DNA of 64,000 nucleotides from Candidatus Rifleibacterium amylolyticum (lineage in GTDB: Bacteria; Muiribacteriota; Ozemobacteria; Ozemobacterales; Ozemobacteraceae): assembly GCA_009917695.1 (NCBI GenBank), contig JAACJG010000004.1, positions 147,321 through 211,320 of the forward strand, given 5' to 3'. Under the pieces are notes generated by a model. That model saw nothing but the letters and a program-made list of their open reading frames with translations, was not told the DNA's origin and ran no database searches. Shown here in pieces: positions 9,239 through 17,547 of the stretch. How positions within the stretch are numbered: position 1 is the first letter of the stretch; every line of letters begins with the position of its first letter. The position numbers and the translations under genes are program-made.

Positions 9239-10504
9239 CTAGCCTATATTTTCGAGAAAGGTGCGGTATTCCTGGCGCGATTCTTCCTGGGCCTTTATGC
9301 GTACCTGGTTTATCTCTTCATGATGTTTTTTGACAAGCTCGACAATATCATGGTCAAGCTTGCCGTTCTCAGCCATTTTGCTGAGAATCAGCAGGGTTTG
9401 TTCATTGGACATTCCCTTTCGGTAAGGCCGGTTTTCGGTGAGGGCGGTAAACACATCAGCTACTGCCATTACTCGTGAACCGAGTGGCAGCTGATTCTGT
9501 TTTAGTCTGAACGGATACCCGCTGCCATCAAGTCTTTCGTGATGATATGAGCCAAACTGGTTGATAATGGCCAGATCTTTGATGGCCTCGAGGACGCGGT
9601 ATGTGTAGAAGGTGTGCCCACGCATCAGGTTGAATTCGTCGTCAGTCAGCTTACCCGGTTTTTCGAGAATCTCTGCTGGGATGGCCAGTTTGCCAAGATC
9701 ATGCAGAAAACCGGCGACTTTCATTTCAAAACGCTCATATTCGTTCATGCCTGCCAGACCGGCTATATGCTCTGCGGTTGCCGAGACACCGCTGGAGTGA
9801 GTAGCGGTAAACGGACTGCGAAAATCGATCATGCGCCGGATCAGGCTTGCCAGCGACAGGAGCTCAGACTGGCACATGCAGATTGTATCGAGTTTGACGT
9901 TTGCCTCCAGCTGTTTGTTGATAAGAGGCGACACAATGTCGAGCCAGAAATATTCCATTTCAGCGAGTTTTTCGAATGCCTCTACCACCAGCGGGTCAAG
10001 CATGTGTCCTGCGACTCCAGAAATTCTCTCGATAATTGCTTCTGACTGACTGAGAACAGGTCGCTTACGATCTATCAGCAGTGCAACCCTGTCTGCCACC
10101 TGAAGAATTCTACTTCCTATCGGCACCGGCCGCCCTTTGTAAGTGCTACCTTCTCCGTTATTCCAGTAGACATGATGGTATCTGATCAATTCTGCTGCCC
10201 CGCTCATCGGCGCAAAGATATTGATCAGGTGATAGCCCATTTCAGCATGCGCCTGTCCGGTGGTGTATTCGAATCTTAGAGTCTCCATCCGCTCTGCCAG
10301 CGAAATGGCGCCGATGTCGTGCAGAATTCCGGCGCAGACGATTTCATTTTGCTCAGCCGCGGGCAGTTCCATGATATCGGCAATGCGCATGGCAATCATG
10401 GCAACCTGCTTATGATGGTCATTGAGCAGTGGGCTGATCCAGTCGAGAATGTCTGAAAGGCAGCTGAGAAAATCAAACAGCTTGAGCCGGTATTGTGGTT
10501 TCAT
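9239..10504 (-). CDS. Tandem HD / HD-GYP domain protein, probable c-di-GMP phosphodiesterase
   Basis: A 421-aa cytoplasmic protein with two HD-type domains. The first (about 25-200) has LHDIGA and RYHHVYWNNGEG and is a divergent HD domain. The second (about 215-400) is a complete HD-GYP: HDLGK at 268-272 and HHERLDGSGYP at 321-331, then VADVFTALTENRPYRKG. HD-GYP domains hydrolyse c-di-GMP. No receiver, PAS or membrane segment is present, so the N-terminal HD domain may be the sensor or a dimer partner. A second HD-GYP gene lies at 39280, but no GGDEF cyclase is in the window. Monocistronic by layout. Confidence 0.85.
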   Translation of the reverse strand: MKPQYRLKLFDFLSCLSDILDWISPLLNDHHKQVAMIAMRIADIMELPAAEQNEIVCAGILHDIGAISLAERMETLRFEYTTGQAHAEMGYHLINIFAPMSGAAELIRYHHVYWNNGEGSTYKGRPVPIGSRILQVADRVALLIDRKRPVLSQSEAIIERISGVAGHMLDPLVVEAFEKLAEMEYFWLDIVSPLINKQLEANVKLDTICMCQSELLSLASLIRRMIDFRSPFTATHSSGVSATAEHIAGLAGMNEYERFEMKVAGFLHDLGKLAIPAEILEKPGKLTDDEFNLMRGHTFYTYRVLEAIKDLAIINQFGSYHHERLDGSGYPFRLKQNQLPLGSRVMAVADVFTALTENRPYRKGMSNEQTLLILSKMAENGKLDHDIVELVKKHHEEINQVRIKAQEESRQEYRTFLENIG

Positions 10505-10578
10505 TATTTGTTAGCTCCGCTTTTAACTGCCATATTATAACCCTATTTGCTCAAAATTGAATGAGAAATTTAACAGGC

Positions 10579-10610
10579 AGATCTGCCGGCAACGAATTGT
10601 CGGCAGATCT
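10579..10610 (-). terminator. Possible ssb terminator (hairpin)
   Basis: AGATCTGCCG and CGGCAGATCT form a perfect 10-bp stem with a 12-base loop just downstream of the ssb stop. The minus-strand sequence after it is only moderately T-rich, so termination is uncertain. The rest of the 121-base gap shows nothing else. Confidence 0.5.
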
Positions 10611-10625
10611 TCGAAGCTCAGAGGA

Positions 10626-11000
10626 TTACATTATTGCCGGTTCTTCTTCAGTGCGGGAGCTTTCTTTGCCAGAGCGATTGAGAAAGGTCACCTGATCGCC
10701 GACAACCTGTGTAATATACTGGGTCTGCCCTTCACGATTCTTGTAGCATCTCGTTTGCAGACGGCCTTCGACAAGAACAGCGCCGCCCTTTTTGAGGTAA
10801 CGCGCACAGGTCTCGGCGGTGCCATTCCAGACTATGATACGAAAATAGGCTGTTTCTTTGTGTTTTTCGCCATCCTGCGAGCGCCACTGCTTGTTGACCG
10901 CTACCGGGAACACGGTCATTGCTTTGCCGTTGCTGGTTTCTTTAAGCTGTGGGTCGCTTGCCAGATTGCCTGCCAGAATCACACGATTAACACTTACCAT
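10626..11000 (-). CDS. ssb: Single-stranded DNA-binding protein, short form
   Basis: OB-fold SSB: it starts MVSVNRVILAGNLASDP, with the usual NG-AMT-F-VAVN strand, YFRIIVWNGTAETCARYLKKG and the VEGRLQTR strand. It binds ssDNA during replication, repair and recombination. At 124 aa it is short: after the OB fold there are only about 20 residues, ending EEEPAIM. The acidic DDDIPF-type tip that recruits partner proteins in most bacterial SSBs is absent. GGAGGG sits seven bases before the ATG. It could be a second, specialised SSB, and proximity to comEC suggests, without proving, a role in DNA uptake. Confidence 0.9.
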   Translation of the reverse strand: MVSVNRVILAGNLASDPQLKETSNGKAMTVFPVAVNKQWRSQDGEKHKETAYFRIIVWNGTAETCARYLKKGGAVLVEGRLQTRCYKNREGQTQYITQVVGDQVTFLNRSGKESSRTEEEPAIM

Positions 11001-11085
11001 TGTTTTCCCTCCAAAATTTCAGGCTGACCTTTTTAACTGGTCGCAATAGTTAATCAGCCGAAAAACGATTTGGGGAAAAAATATT

Positions 11086-11898
11086 TTAGATTCTTTTGCG
11101 CAGGCGGTAATAAATCAGGCCTAACCACTCATGCAGAGCGGCGCGCATTGAGGTCAGATAATTTTCGGAACTGTAAAAAATGTTAGTGCGATTATGAACC
11201 GGTGCCGGCAATACGTTAAAGCCAGCCTGACTGAACGTCAAAAAACTCCGGTAAATGTGGGCGCCGCTGGTAACCAGAAGAATTGTATCTATATTGTCTG
11301 CCGCCAGAGCTTTACGGGCATAGCTGGCCTCAGTAAATGTTGTCGTGATCTCGGGGCTGACAAATATGGTAAAGCTGGCCGGGTCAAGGTTTAACAGCTG
11401 GGTATAGCTGGCAACCCAGCCATATTCAAGGTGGCCGGTTCTTGTTGAATATCCGGTGCTTATGTAGAGATGTGGAGCTCGTCCCGCTTTAAGAAGATTT
11501 ACGCCATGTGTGATTCTCTGTATGCCGCTTAACTGAAACTCGCCTGTCTTTGTCGCGCCCGAAGCAAGTACCAGAATAGCCGGCGCGTCAGCGGTCGAAT
11601 GTTCCATGAGCAGAGGGCGCGCCAGATAGCCACCCAGCGGGTAAACATAGCAGGCAAGAATGATCAGCAACAGAAAAATGTTGCCGGCTACCAGACATGA
11701 AAGGAATTCAGACTTCTTTGCCTGGCCTTTTCCTGCCATTGCATTAACGCAACTACGCCAGAATGATATTGCCAGAAACCCTGCAACAGCAATTAAAACC
11801 GCCGTTGCAATTTCTTTGGCAGGCTGATGCAACTGGTCTATCCAGATAAACAGAATAAGGGGAGTCAAAAACAGCAATGCTTTGAGAATCTTGTGCAT
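11086..11898 (-). CDS. DUF218 (ElyC/SanA/YdcF-like) membrane protein
   Basis: A 270-aa protein with three hydrophobic segments in the first about 95 residues (LKALLFLTPLILFIWID, AVLIAVAGFLAISFW, IFLLLIILACYVYPLGG), then a DUF218 domain. Visible landmarks are AILVLASG, RITHGVNLLKAGRAP, STGYS, SPEITTTFTEASYARKAL and LLVTSGAHIYRSFLTFSQAG. E. coli relatives (ElyC, SanA) act in envelope and peptidoglycan homeostasis, and the exact reaction is not settled. The ATG lies two bases after the comEC stop, so the gene is co-translated with comEC. Confidence 0.8.
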   Translation of the reverse strand: MHKILKALLFLTPLILFIWIDQLHQPAKEIATAVLIAVAGFLAISFWRSCVNAMAGKGQAKKSEFLSCLVAGNIFLLLIILACYVYPLGGYLARPLLMEHSTADAPAILVLASGATKTGEFQLSGIQRITHGVNLLKAGRAPHLYISTGYSTRTGHLEYGWVASYTQLLNLDPASFTIFVSPEITTTFTEASYARKALAADNIDTILLVTSGAHIYRSFLTFSQAGFNVLPAPVHNRTNIFYSSENYLTSMRAALHEWLGLIYYRLRKRI

Positions 11899-11900
11899 GG

Positions 11901-14123
11901 TTATTGTTCAGGCCTCAGTTCATTCTGGATTTTGCGCCTGGCTTCGATATCGAATTCGATAAATTCACGACACCAGCTGAGGAGGTCGCGGCGCAGAGAG
12001 AGATGCTGCTCGAGCGCTTCGTCTGAAGAATTGCCGGCAACGATTCTTTCGAGCTGATTGCGGGCGCGCCCATAGATCGATTGCGCGCGTGAAACCAGCA
12101 GCATAAAGTTTTCGTCATGGGCTCTTGTCAGCAACTGCGAATTCAAAATGGCGTCAGCCAGAATCGATGTGGCCAGATAGCGGTCGCGCACTACATGATC
12201 CACTCTGATATCGCCAGGTTGCGGTGATGGAAAGATGTGACTGCTGACCCTGTTGATAATTTCATTGCCAACTAATGCCAGCAGATATATATGCGCCTGC
12301 AGCAGGCGCTCTGGCTCTTTTCGGAGCTGGCTTCCGTCAAGATCTATGAGTTGATGATAAAGATTCTGCATGTCGATGCTGAGCAGAGATAAAGGCAGAA
12401 GATCAGAACCTCTGTCGGCTGAAGACTTGAGTGGTCTGCGTCGACAGCCAAGAAGAAGGGCGTCGATTGCTCTGATCAGCTTTTCGTCGCGAAAGGGGTT
12501 GTTTATGCGGTAATCGGGTGGAACAGGCTTCTCTGGTTCGCTGGAAACCGGCTGGGCTGGTTTTGTTGGCTCTGTCGTCAGCTCAGGCGTTCTCAAGCGA
12601 AAAGAGCTCTCTGTCGAAGGCTTTTCCTGAGGATGCAGGCTGGTCAGATTCCCGGACAGGCTGAGTTCTCTATTGTTCAGCAGGCTGATAGTGTAGAGAA
12701 ATAGAGCGAAGAAAAAAGCGATGCTTATTCCTGAAAGATTTCCTGCGTAAAAAAAGTGACCGGGCAGGCTTGCAGCCTTCTGAAGAAACATAAGCATACC
12801 ATCTATCAGCAGAGTCAGCGCAGGAGCCAGCAACAGCGCCAGTGATGGAAAAGCTGGCGCCAGAATGACAATTAAAAAGGAAATTGGCAGAATATAGCCG
12901 AAAACCCACAGCAACATGGGATTGACCAGTAATGCAACAAGAGAGACAGAGCCGAAAAGCAGTGCAGTCATGGGTATGGTCGCAATATTTGCCGCCAGTG
13001 CAGCAGCCAGATAACGCGACAGATTTTTTGGGAAAAAAAGCGTTTTGAACAGATTTTCGAGAGGCCGACGCAGAAATATAATGCCCAGCACGGCAGTAAA
13101 ACTCAATAAAAACGCGGCATTGGCAATATTTTGCGGGTCATACAGCAGCAAGAGCAGAGCAGCCAGTGAAACAGCTCTGATTGGAGAAGGAGATGCTTCG
13201 AGGTGAAGAACTACCGAAATGCAGAGATACATGGCTAACGCACGCCAGATTGATGGGCTGCCAGAAGTTGTCATGGCATATGCGATAAGAATTGCTGCTG
13301 TGAGCAGACTGCGTGATATAGGTGGTATTTTCAGCCAGTGAAAAATGGCTGCAAGCAACATTATGAGTACCATCAGATGCTGGCCTGACACCGCCAGAAG
13401 ATGGCTGATGCCGGTTTCTCTGAATAGCTGGCGGTCTTCGACACTGATGCCTGAAGTATCGCCAAGAATAAAACCGGTTACGATCGCCGCGTGTCTTCTG
13501 GGTAGAGCCATTTTGAGGCTGTTTCTGATCTGAAGCTGGAGCTTGCCAAAGAATCTTCCGGGAGCGAGAATTCCGCTTTCGGGGTGCAGGTTGCTGCCTT
13601 TGAAAACAGGATTCCGTGCAATCTGGGTGATCGAAAACTTGCCGGAACATGAATATCTTTGTTCGGGTTCTGGTATAAATTCGCAGGCAGATATTCTGCA
13701 ATCTATTGCAATGGGCATGCGAACCAGCTGGTCATCGAATTCAAATTCCGCGTCAACCATTCGAAAAGATGCTGAGTCGGTATGTAAACTCCGGTAATCG
13801 CCGCGAAAAGTTCCGGTCAGACGGCCTTTTACTCCATCCAGTTTGAAAAGTTCAGCAAATTCATAACCAGGCGGAACTCTGACCAGTGAATAAAACACGC
13901 CAGCGCAGAGAGCCCCGGTAATCAGGAAATGCCAGCGATATCGTTGGAGAAAGTCCGGGAGACTCAGAATCACTGCGAAAGCAGTCAGTGTAAAGAACAG
14001 CCATGCCGTGTCTCTGGCAAACATTTCAGCAGCTGAAATGCCGATGACAAAGAACACCGTGAACAATGGCAGTATCTCAAGCTGCGGAACCGATATTTCC
14101 CGGGATTTTCCTGACTTTTCCAT
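11901..14123 (-). CDS. comEC: ComEC/Rec2-like DNA uptake channel without metallo-beta-lactamase domain
   Basis: A 740-aa inner-membrane protein. Residues 15-85 hold three hydrophobic helices; 95-190 fit the DUF4131 OB-like domain (CSGKFSITQI); 210-480 are the Competence core, with GDTSGISVEDRQLFRETGIS, HLLAVSGQHLMVLIM and some eight membrane segments. This channel moves single-stranded DNA into the cytoplasm. The C-terminal metallo-beta-lactamase domain of full-length ComEC is missing: after a Pro/Thr/Glu-rich linker (495-540) come about 200 residues of soluble helix with no metal motif. ComEC proteins without the nuclease domain are known, but I do not recognise this tail. A palindrome abuts the start codon, and no Shine-Dalgarno is seen. 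Confidence 0.85.
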   Translation of the reverse strand: MEKSGKSREISVPQLEILPLFTVFFVIGISAAEMFARDTAWLFFTLTAFAVILSLPDFLQRYRWHFLITGALCAGVFYSLVRVPPGYEFAELFKLDGVKGRLTGTFRGDYRSLHTDSASFRMVDAEFEFDDQLVRMPIAIDCRISACEFIPEPEQRYSCSGKFSITQIARNPVFKGSNLHPESGILAPGRFFGKLQLQIRNSLKMALPRRHAAIVTGFILGDTSGISVEDRQLFRETGISHLLAVSGQHLMVLIMLLAAIFHWLKIPPISRSLLTAAILIAYAMTTSGSPSIWRALAMYLCISVVLHLEASPSPIRAVSLAALLLLLYDPQNIANAAFLLSFTAVLGIIFLRRPLENLFKTLFFPKNLSRYLAAALAANIATIPMTALLFGSVSLVALLVNPMLLWVFGYILPISFLIVILAPAFPSLALLLAPALTLLIDGMLMFLQKAASLPGHFFYAGNLSGISIAFFFALFLYTISLLNNRELSLSGNLTSLHPQEKPSTESSFRLRTPELTTEPTKPAQPVSSEPEKPVPPDYRINNPFRDEKLIRAIDALLLGCRRRPLKSSADRGSDLLPLSLLSIDMQNLYHQLIDLDGSQLRKEPERLLQAHIYLLALVGNEIINRVSSHIFPSPQPGDIRVDHVVRDRYLATSILADAILNSQLLTRAHDENFMLLVSRAQSIYGRARNQLERIVAGNSSDEALEQHLSLRRDLLSWCREFIEFDIEARRKIQNELRPEQ

Positions 14124-14145
14124 AATGTAGAATGCATTCTACATT
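14124..14145. promoter_or_regulatory. 22-bp perfect palindrome abutting the comEC start
   Basis: The arms read AATGTAGAATG and its exact complement, with no spacer. It touches the comEC ATG on the minus strand where a Shine-Dalgarno would be expected. It could be an operator for a dimeric repressor or a hairpin that masks the start. Confidence 0.6.
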
Positions 14146-14167
14146 CTTCGTCATCGAAAAAAAAGGG

Positions 14168-15139
14168 TCAATCAAGTCTTAATATCGACAGTGCCGGATG
14201 TTTTACCTGCAGGGTATAAATAGCGCCGTTTTTGTCTATCCAGTCGGGGCGGTTGACGTCGTAACCAGGGTCTTGCAACGCGGTTGTGCGCTTTTTGACT
14301 ATTCTTCCTTCCGGGTCGAGGGCTATATAATGCCGTGCCATGGATGTGTCATAAACTACATACAGATTTTTCTGGCTGTCATAGCCGATAAGAGAGCACC
14401 ATACTATCGGATTCTCGGCGTTTAGACGTGCCAGTCTGGTCAGTTCTGTCCCTGGTTTTTCGCTCGTCAGAATATGCCATTCGGTAAATTCGCCGTCACT
14501 GGCTGATATCAGTGACATGCGCGAAGACTCGTCAATGGCCAGTCCGATGTGTCCTGCCAGAGTTTTTTGCGGCCTGCCATCGCGGCTAAGAATTACAGTC
14601 TGGCGCAGGGCAACGTCTTCGATGTATATCTTGCCTTCACCATCGCTGTGAATGCGGTTTATCTGCGACCAGTGCTGGGCATTCCCCGGCTGTGGCGATC
14701 TGAAAGCGCGTGCCTTGCCGCTGCGCACGTCTATTTCGATTATGGCATTGTTGGAGGCATCAGCTGCCAGCAGTTTGCCGTTTATACTGGCAACCAGATC
14801 GATCAACAGCGGATCAGAGGCCAGTCCGGCTTCTTTTGCCGCATTTATCAGGTCATATTCACGACCCTGGCGACCAGTGTCGTCAAAAGCAAGAACGCGG
14901 GCGTTAAGGCTGTCGCCAACCCAGAGATTGCCATTTTTGTCGGTGATAAAAGCCATGGGCCCCTGAAAAGGGCCGTCGAGCATGCTGCCATCTTCTTCGT
15001 TCAGCCACATTAGCTGCTTTTCGCCGCTTCCCTGAGAAAAAACCAGCCAACTGCTGAAGTTAGCGTCGGCTGGTTCGGGGTTCAATGCAAAAGTTATATT
15101 GCTGATCATTATCAGCAGAAAAACACAAAATCTAATCAT
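14168..15139 (-). CDS. Secreted NHL-like beta-propeller protein
   Basis: A 323-aa protein with a signal peptide (MIRFCVFLLIMISNITFA). Repeating blade-like units follow: MAFITDKNGNLWVGDSLNAR, KLLAADASNNAIIEID, INRIHSDGEGKIYIEDVALR, LIGYDSQKNLYVVYD and WIDKNGAIYTLQV. These have the D-x-x-G-N/K-hydrophobic-strand pattern of NHL or SMP-30-like propellers. Such domains bind ligands or proteins; no catalytic residues stand out. Its ATG is followed by the next gene upstream after 56 bases. Confidence 0.65.
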   Translation of the reverse strand: MIRFCVFLLIMISNITFALNPEPADANFSSWLVFSQGSGEKQLMWLNEEDGSMLDGPFQGPMAFITDKNGNLWVGDSLNARVLAFDDTGRQGREYDLINAAKEAGLASDPLLIDLVASINGKLLAADASNNAIIEIDVRSGKARAFRSPQPGNAQHWSQINRIHSDGEGKIYIEDVALRQTVILSRDGRPQKTLAGHIGLAIDESSRMSLISASDGEFTEWHILTSEKPGTELTRLARLNAENPIVWCSLIGYDSQKNLYVVYDTSMARHYIALDPEGRIVKKRTTALQDPGYDVNRPDWIDKNGAIYTLQVKHPALSILRLD

Positions 15140-15195
15140 GTTAACAGCTCTGATCTCCGTTCTGACTTCTGTTGCCTTACGGCAGCTTCATTATG

Positions 15196-16197
15196 TCAGG
15201 TTTTGGAGAGGCGGTCAAGCATGGTATCCATGTTTTTGACACGATATACGCCGGCCCAGCGTGAAGCGTAGCGTGCTGGCAGTACTTCGATACGCACACC
15301 GGAATAACCAACTTTTCCGGCTATTCTGGTTGAACTGTTTACTCTGGTAGGGGTGGAATGGGCTATGATTGGCTGGCCAGACGGAGTGTAGCCCATGAAC
15401 AGGCCTACATGCCCTACGCCGCTGCTGCCGGGGTTCATGACAAAGACATCGCCGGGCCTGATCAGATCACGAGGACTGGGCGGTGGAAACTTGCTGGTGA
15501 TTTTATTGGTATGCTGAGTCTTGTAAACCTGGCTCGAAGGATACCAGCTGTTTTTCGGAAAAACTGGCGCGACACCAGCGGCAGCTGACATTTTCTGAAT
15601 GAATTGTCCGACAAAGCCTGAACAGTCAGTTTTTTCGGCATAGCCAGAGGTATATTTGTGACCGGCACCAAAGACGTAAGCTTTGTTGCTGGAGCAGAAT
15701 TTTTCGACAATATCAAAAACCGATTTGAACATTTTGGCGTTGTAGCCGAAGCGCGCGGGGTCGAGGGTGCCATCGGGGAGTGTGCCGACCGGCCCAACAA
15801 CAGACCCTGAATTGCCTGGATTGTTGACAGCGGCTCGTTCGTCACCGACTTCGACGTAGTTACTGTGAACATACGCATAGCCACCGTTGTATTCGATTTT
15901 GTACCAGCTGCCTTCCTTGCCGACGATCTTGAGCTTGTCGCCGTCATAAAGCTTGCCGATGATTTTGCCCCAGGGTCTGGTTCTGACATTCAATCTGGTG
16001 CGTACATTAACAAAACCAATTTGACTCGAAGGTGCCTTGCTGCCGGCATCGGCCGAGTTAACAGCTGCGCTGTTACCACTCTGACTGACCGAAGCATCAA
16101 TTGAAATCTGATCGACGTTAAAGGGATTGCCGGCTATGGCGATGCAGGCAACCATAATGCCTGCCAGAGCCATGAAGATAATGTTCCGGTATTTCAT
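15196..16197 (-). CDS. Secreted SH3b-NlpC/P60 peptidoglycan hydrolase
   Basis: A 333-aa protein with a signal peptide (MKYRNIIFMALAGIMVACIA), a bacterial SH3 domain at about 60-118 (LNVRTRPWGKIIGKLYDGDK, VHSNYVEVG) and a C-terminal NlpC/P60 cysteine peptidase at about 155-325. The catalytic Cys is C192 in DCSGF, the His is H263 in GHVGLFMG, and H280 in IIAHS is the likely third residue. Enzymes of this type cut peptide bonds in murein stems (often gamma-D-Glu-DAP), with SH3b binding the wall. A 169-base gap separates it from comEA-like upstream; apart from a purine-rich Shine-Dalgarno at its 3' end I see nothing there. Confidence 0.88.
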   Translation of the reverse strand: MKYRNIIFMALAGIMVACIAIAGNPFNVDQISIDASVSQSGNSAAVNSADAGSKAPSSQIGFVNVRTRLNVRTRPWGKIIGKLYDGDKLKIVGKEGSWYKIEYNGGYAYVHSNYVEVGDERAAVNNPGNSGSVVGPVGTLPDGTLDPARFGYNAKMFKSVFDIVEKFCSSNKAYVFGAGHKYTSGYAEKTDCSGFVGQFIQKMSAAAGVAPVFPKNSWYPSSQVYKTQHTNKITSKFPPPSPRDLIRPGDVFVMNPGSSGVGHVGLFMGYTPSGQPIIAHSTPTRVNSSTRIAGKVGYSGVRIEVLPARYASRWAGVYRVKNMDTMLDRLSKT

Positions 16198-16366
16198 CTC
16201 TTTCGCTCCTGTACCTTTCGGTCTGGACTATAAATATATACGCTCGAACGTGAATAAAGTTTCAGTAATAATTATGTACAAAAGACAAAATAACTCACTG
16301 CTGAGGCAACACTCAGCCCATATGGTCAATTATAATGAAAAAGTCTGGTGGCGCCATGCCATTTTT

Positions 16367-16801
16367 TTACCTGTTATCAGTCGGATCGTTTGCATTCAAT
16401 CTAACTCCGGCTTCTTTGAGATTTTCAATTTTTGTGTTGCTCATTCCTTTTACCCGGTCATGCAGGTCACGCCAGTCATAGAACTCAGAGAAAGAACGCT
16501 CTTTGATGATCAGCGCAGCGGTTTTTGAGCCTATGCCCGGGCAGGACATCAGTTGTTCATGGGTGGCCATATTGATTACGACGCGGTTGACTGCGATCTT
16601 CTCGTTATGCTCAGCAATGCCTGCCAGCTGATATTCGCTGGTATCATCATGGCTGATTACAACAGTTGCCGGCCCGTCTGGCCAGACTTCAGAAATATGT
16701 AACGCCCGGGGGGGTGTCATGGCCGACCAGACCCCAAGTAATAAAGGTATGCAGATGAGAATGCGAAAATGTCTGGCGTTGAGGTGGCTCATGCAAAGCA
16801 T
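16367..16801 (-). CDS. ComEA-like helix-hairpin-helix protein
   Basis: A 144-aa protein with an N-terminal membrane or signal segment (RILICIPLLLGVWSAM) and a C-terminal HhH domain at about 70-135. VNRVVINMATHEQLMSCPGI resembles the INtA-xeeL-xLPGIG signature of ComEA, followed by GSKTAALIIKER and GMSNTKIENLKE. ComEA binds incoming dsDNA in the periplasm and hands it to ComEC; comEC is 2.2 kb downstream on the same strand. Its start lies inside the end of the upstream gene (13-base overlap), so it is coupled to it. T2SK-like or other HhH proteins are alternatives. Confidence 0.75.
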   Translation of the reverse strand: MLCMSHLNARHFRILICIPLLLGVWSAMTPPRALHISEVWPDGPATVVISHDDTSEYQLAGIAEHNEKIAVNRVVINMATHEQLMSCPGIGSKTAALIIKERSFSEFYDWRDLHDRVKGMSNTKIENLKEAGVRLNANDPTDNR

Positions 16802-17547
16802 ATCTGCAGGCCTTCAGCAAGATTTTTAATGTTTACCGTTCTGTTTCCTGCGGCTTTTTTTACCCAGCGGATTTTGAGCAGCTCACCGACGGGGTCCTGG
16901 TCGAAACTGCCTCTTGCAAAGACTTTCCAATGCCATCCGCCGCCAGGCAGAGCAAATCTTATACAGGCAAACTCGCTAAAATTCTGGATAAGCCAGGGCA
17001 TTGCCAAGGGAATGCCAGATGCGTCTGTGAGATTGAATCTTGCCCAAAGCGGGCAGTAAGGATAAACCGCACTGATGATCAGGTTTTTTTGCAGCGGATT
17101 AAGGTTTTGCCCCGGAGGAGCTTCGCGCAACGCCCGGCGTATCTGGGAAAAGCCGCAATAAGCCCTGCTGCGTCCGATTATGTGGTCGTAGCTCTGCAGT
17201 GCCGCTTCAAGCCACGGCGCAGTCGAAAACGATTTGCTCTCGCATTGGTTGAACTGCATGTCGAGCCGTGCCAGCCATTTGAAGGATGATTCGAGCAGGG
17301 AGCTCGCGGGCACGCTTCCCTGGGCACAAATATGTGCGATTCTCGCGGCGTCGATACCGTATTCCTCGACCAGCGACCTGTCGATTACCGGGACTGAGCC
17401 AGTCGGGTCTATCCAGGCGTGTTCGAGTTCGTTCCACAGCATTTTACAACGCTGCCTGATATCTTGATCAAGACTGGCGGTAGAAAAAGAAGCAGGCCAT
17501 CTTTTTGCCTGCTTCTCGATTCGATGCGGATTGTATCGGGCGGTCAA
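16789..17547 (-). CDS. Protein of unknown function in the comEA operon
   Basis: A 252-aa, Trp- and Cys-containing, probably cytoplasmic protein with no signal peptide or membrane segment. Features include a basic start (MTARYNPHRIEKQAKRWPAS), a helical centre (FKWLARLDMQFNQCESKSFS) and a C-terminal beta-like part (FALPGGGWHWKVFARGSF). It overlaps the gene before it by four bases (ATGA) and the comEA-like gene after it by 13, so all three are translated together. The family is not recognised. Confidence 0.6.
   Translation of the reverse strand: MTARYNPHRIEKQAKRWPASFSTASLDQDIRQRCKMLWNELEHAWIDPTGSVPVIDRSLVEEYGIDAARIAHICAQGSVPASSLLESSFKWLARLDMQFNQCESKSFSTAPWLEAALQSYDHIIGRSRAYCGFSQIRRALREAPPGQNLNPLQKNLIISAVYPYCPLWARFNLTDASGIPLAMPWLIQNFSEFACIRFALPGGGWHWKVFARGSFDQDPVGELLKIRWVKKAAGNRTVNIKNLAEGLQICFA

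Noticed and set aside
16789..17547. Similarity of the N-terminus (RYNPHRIEKQAKRW) to leucyl-tRNA synthetase
   Set aside because: The resemblance is limited to about 14 residues; no HIGH or KMSKS motif follows.
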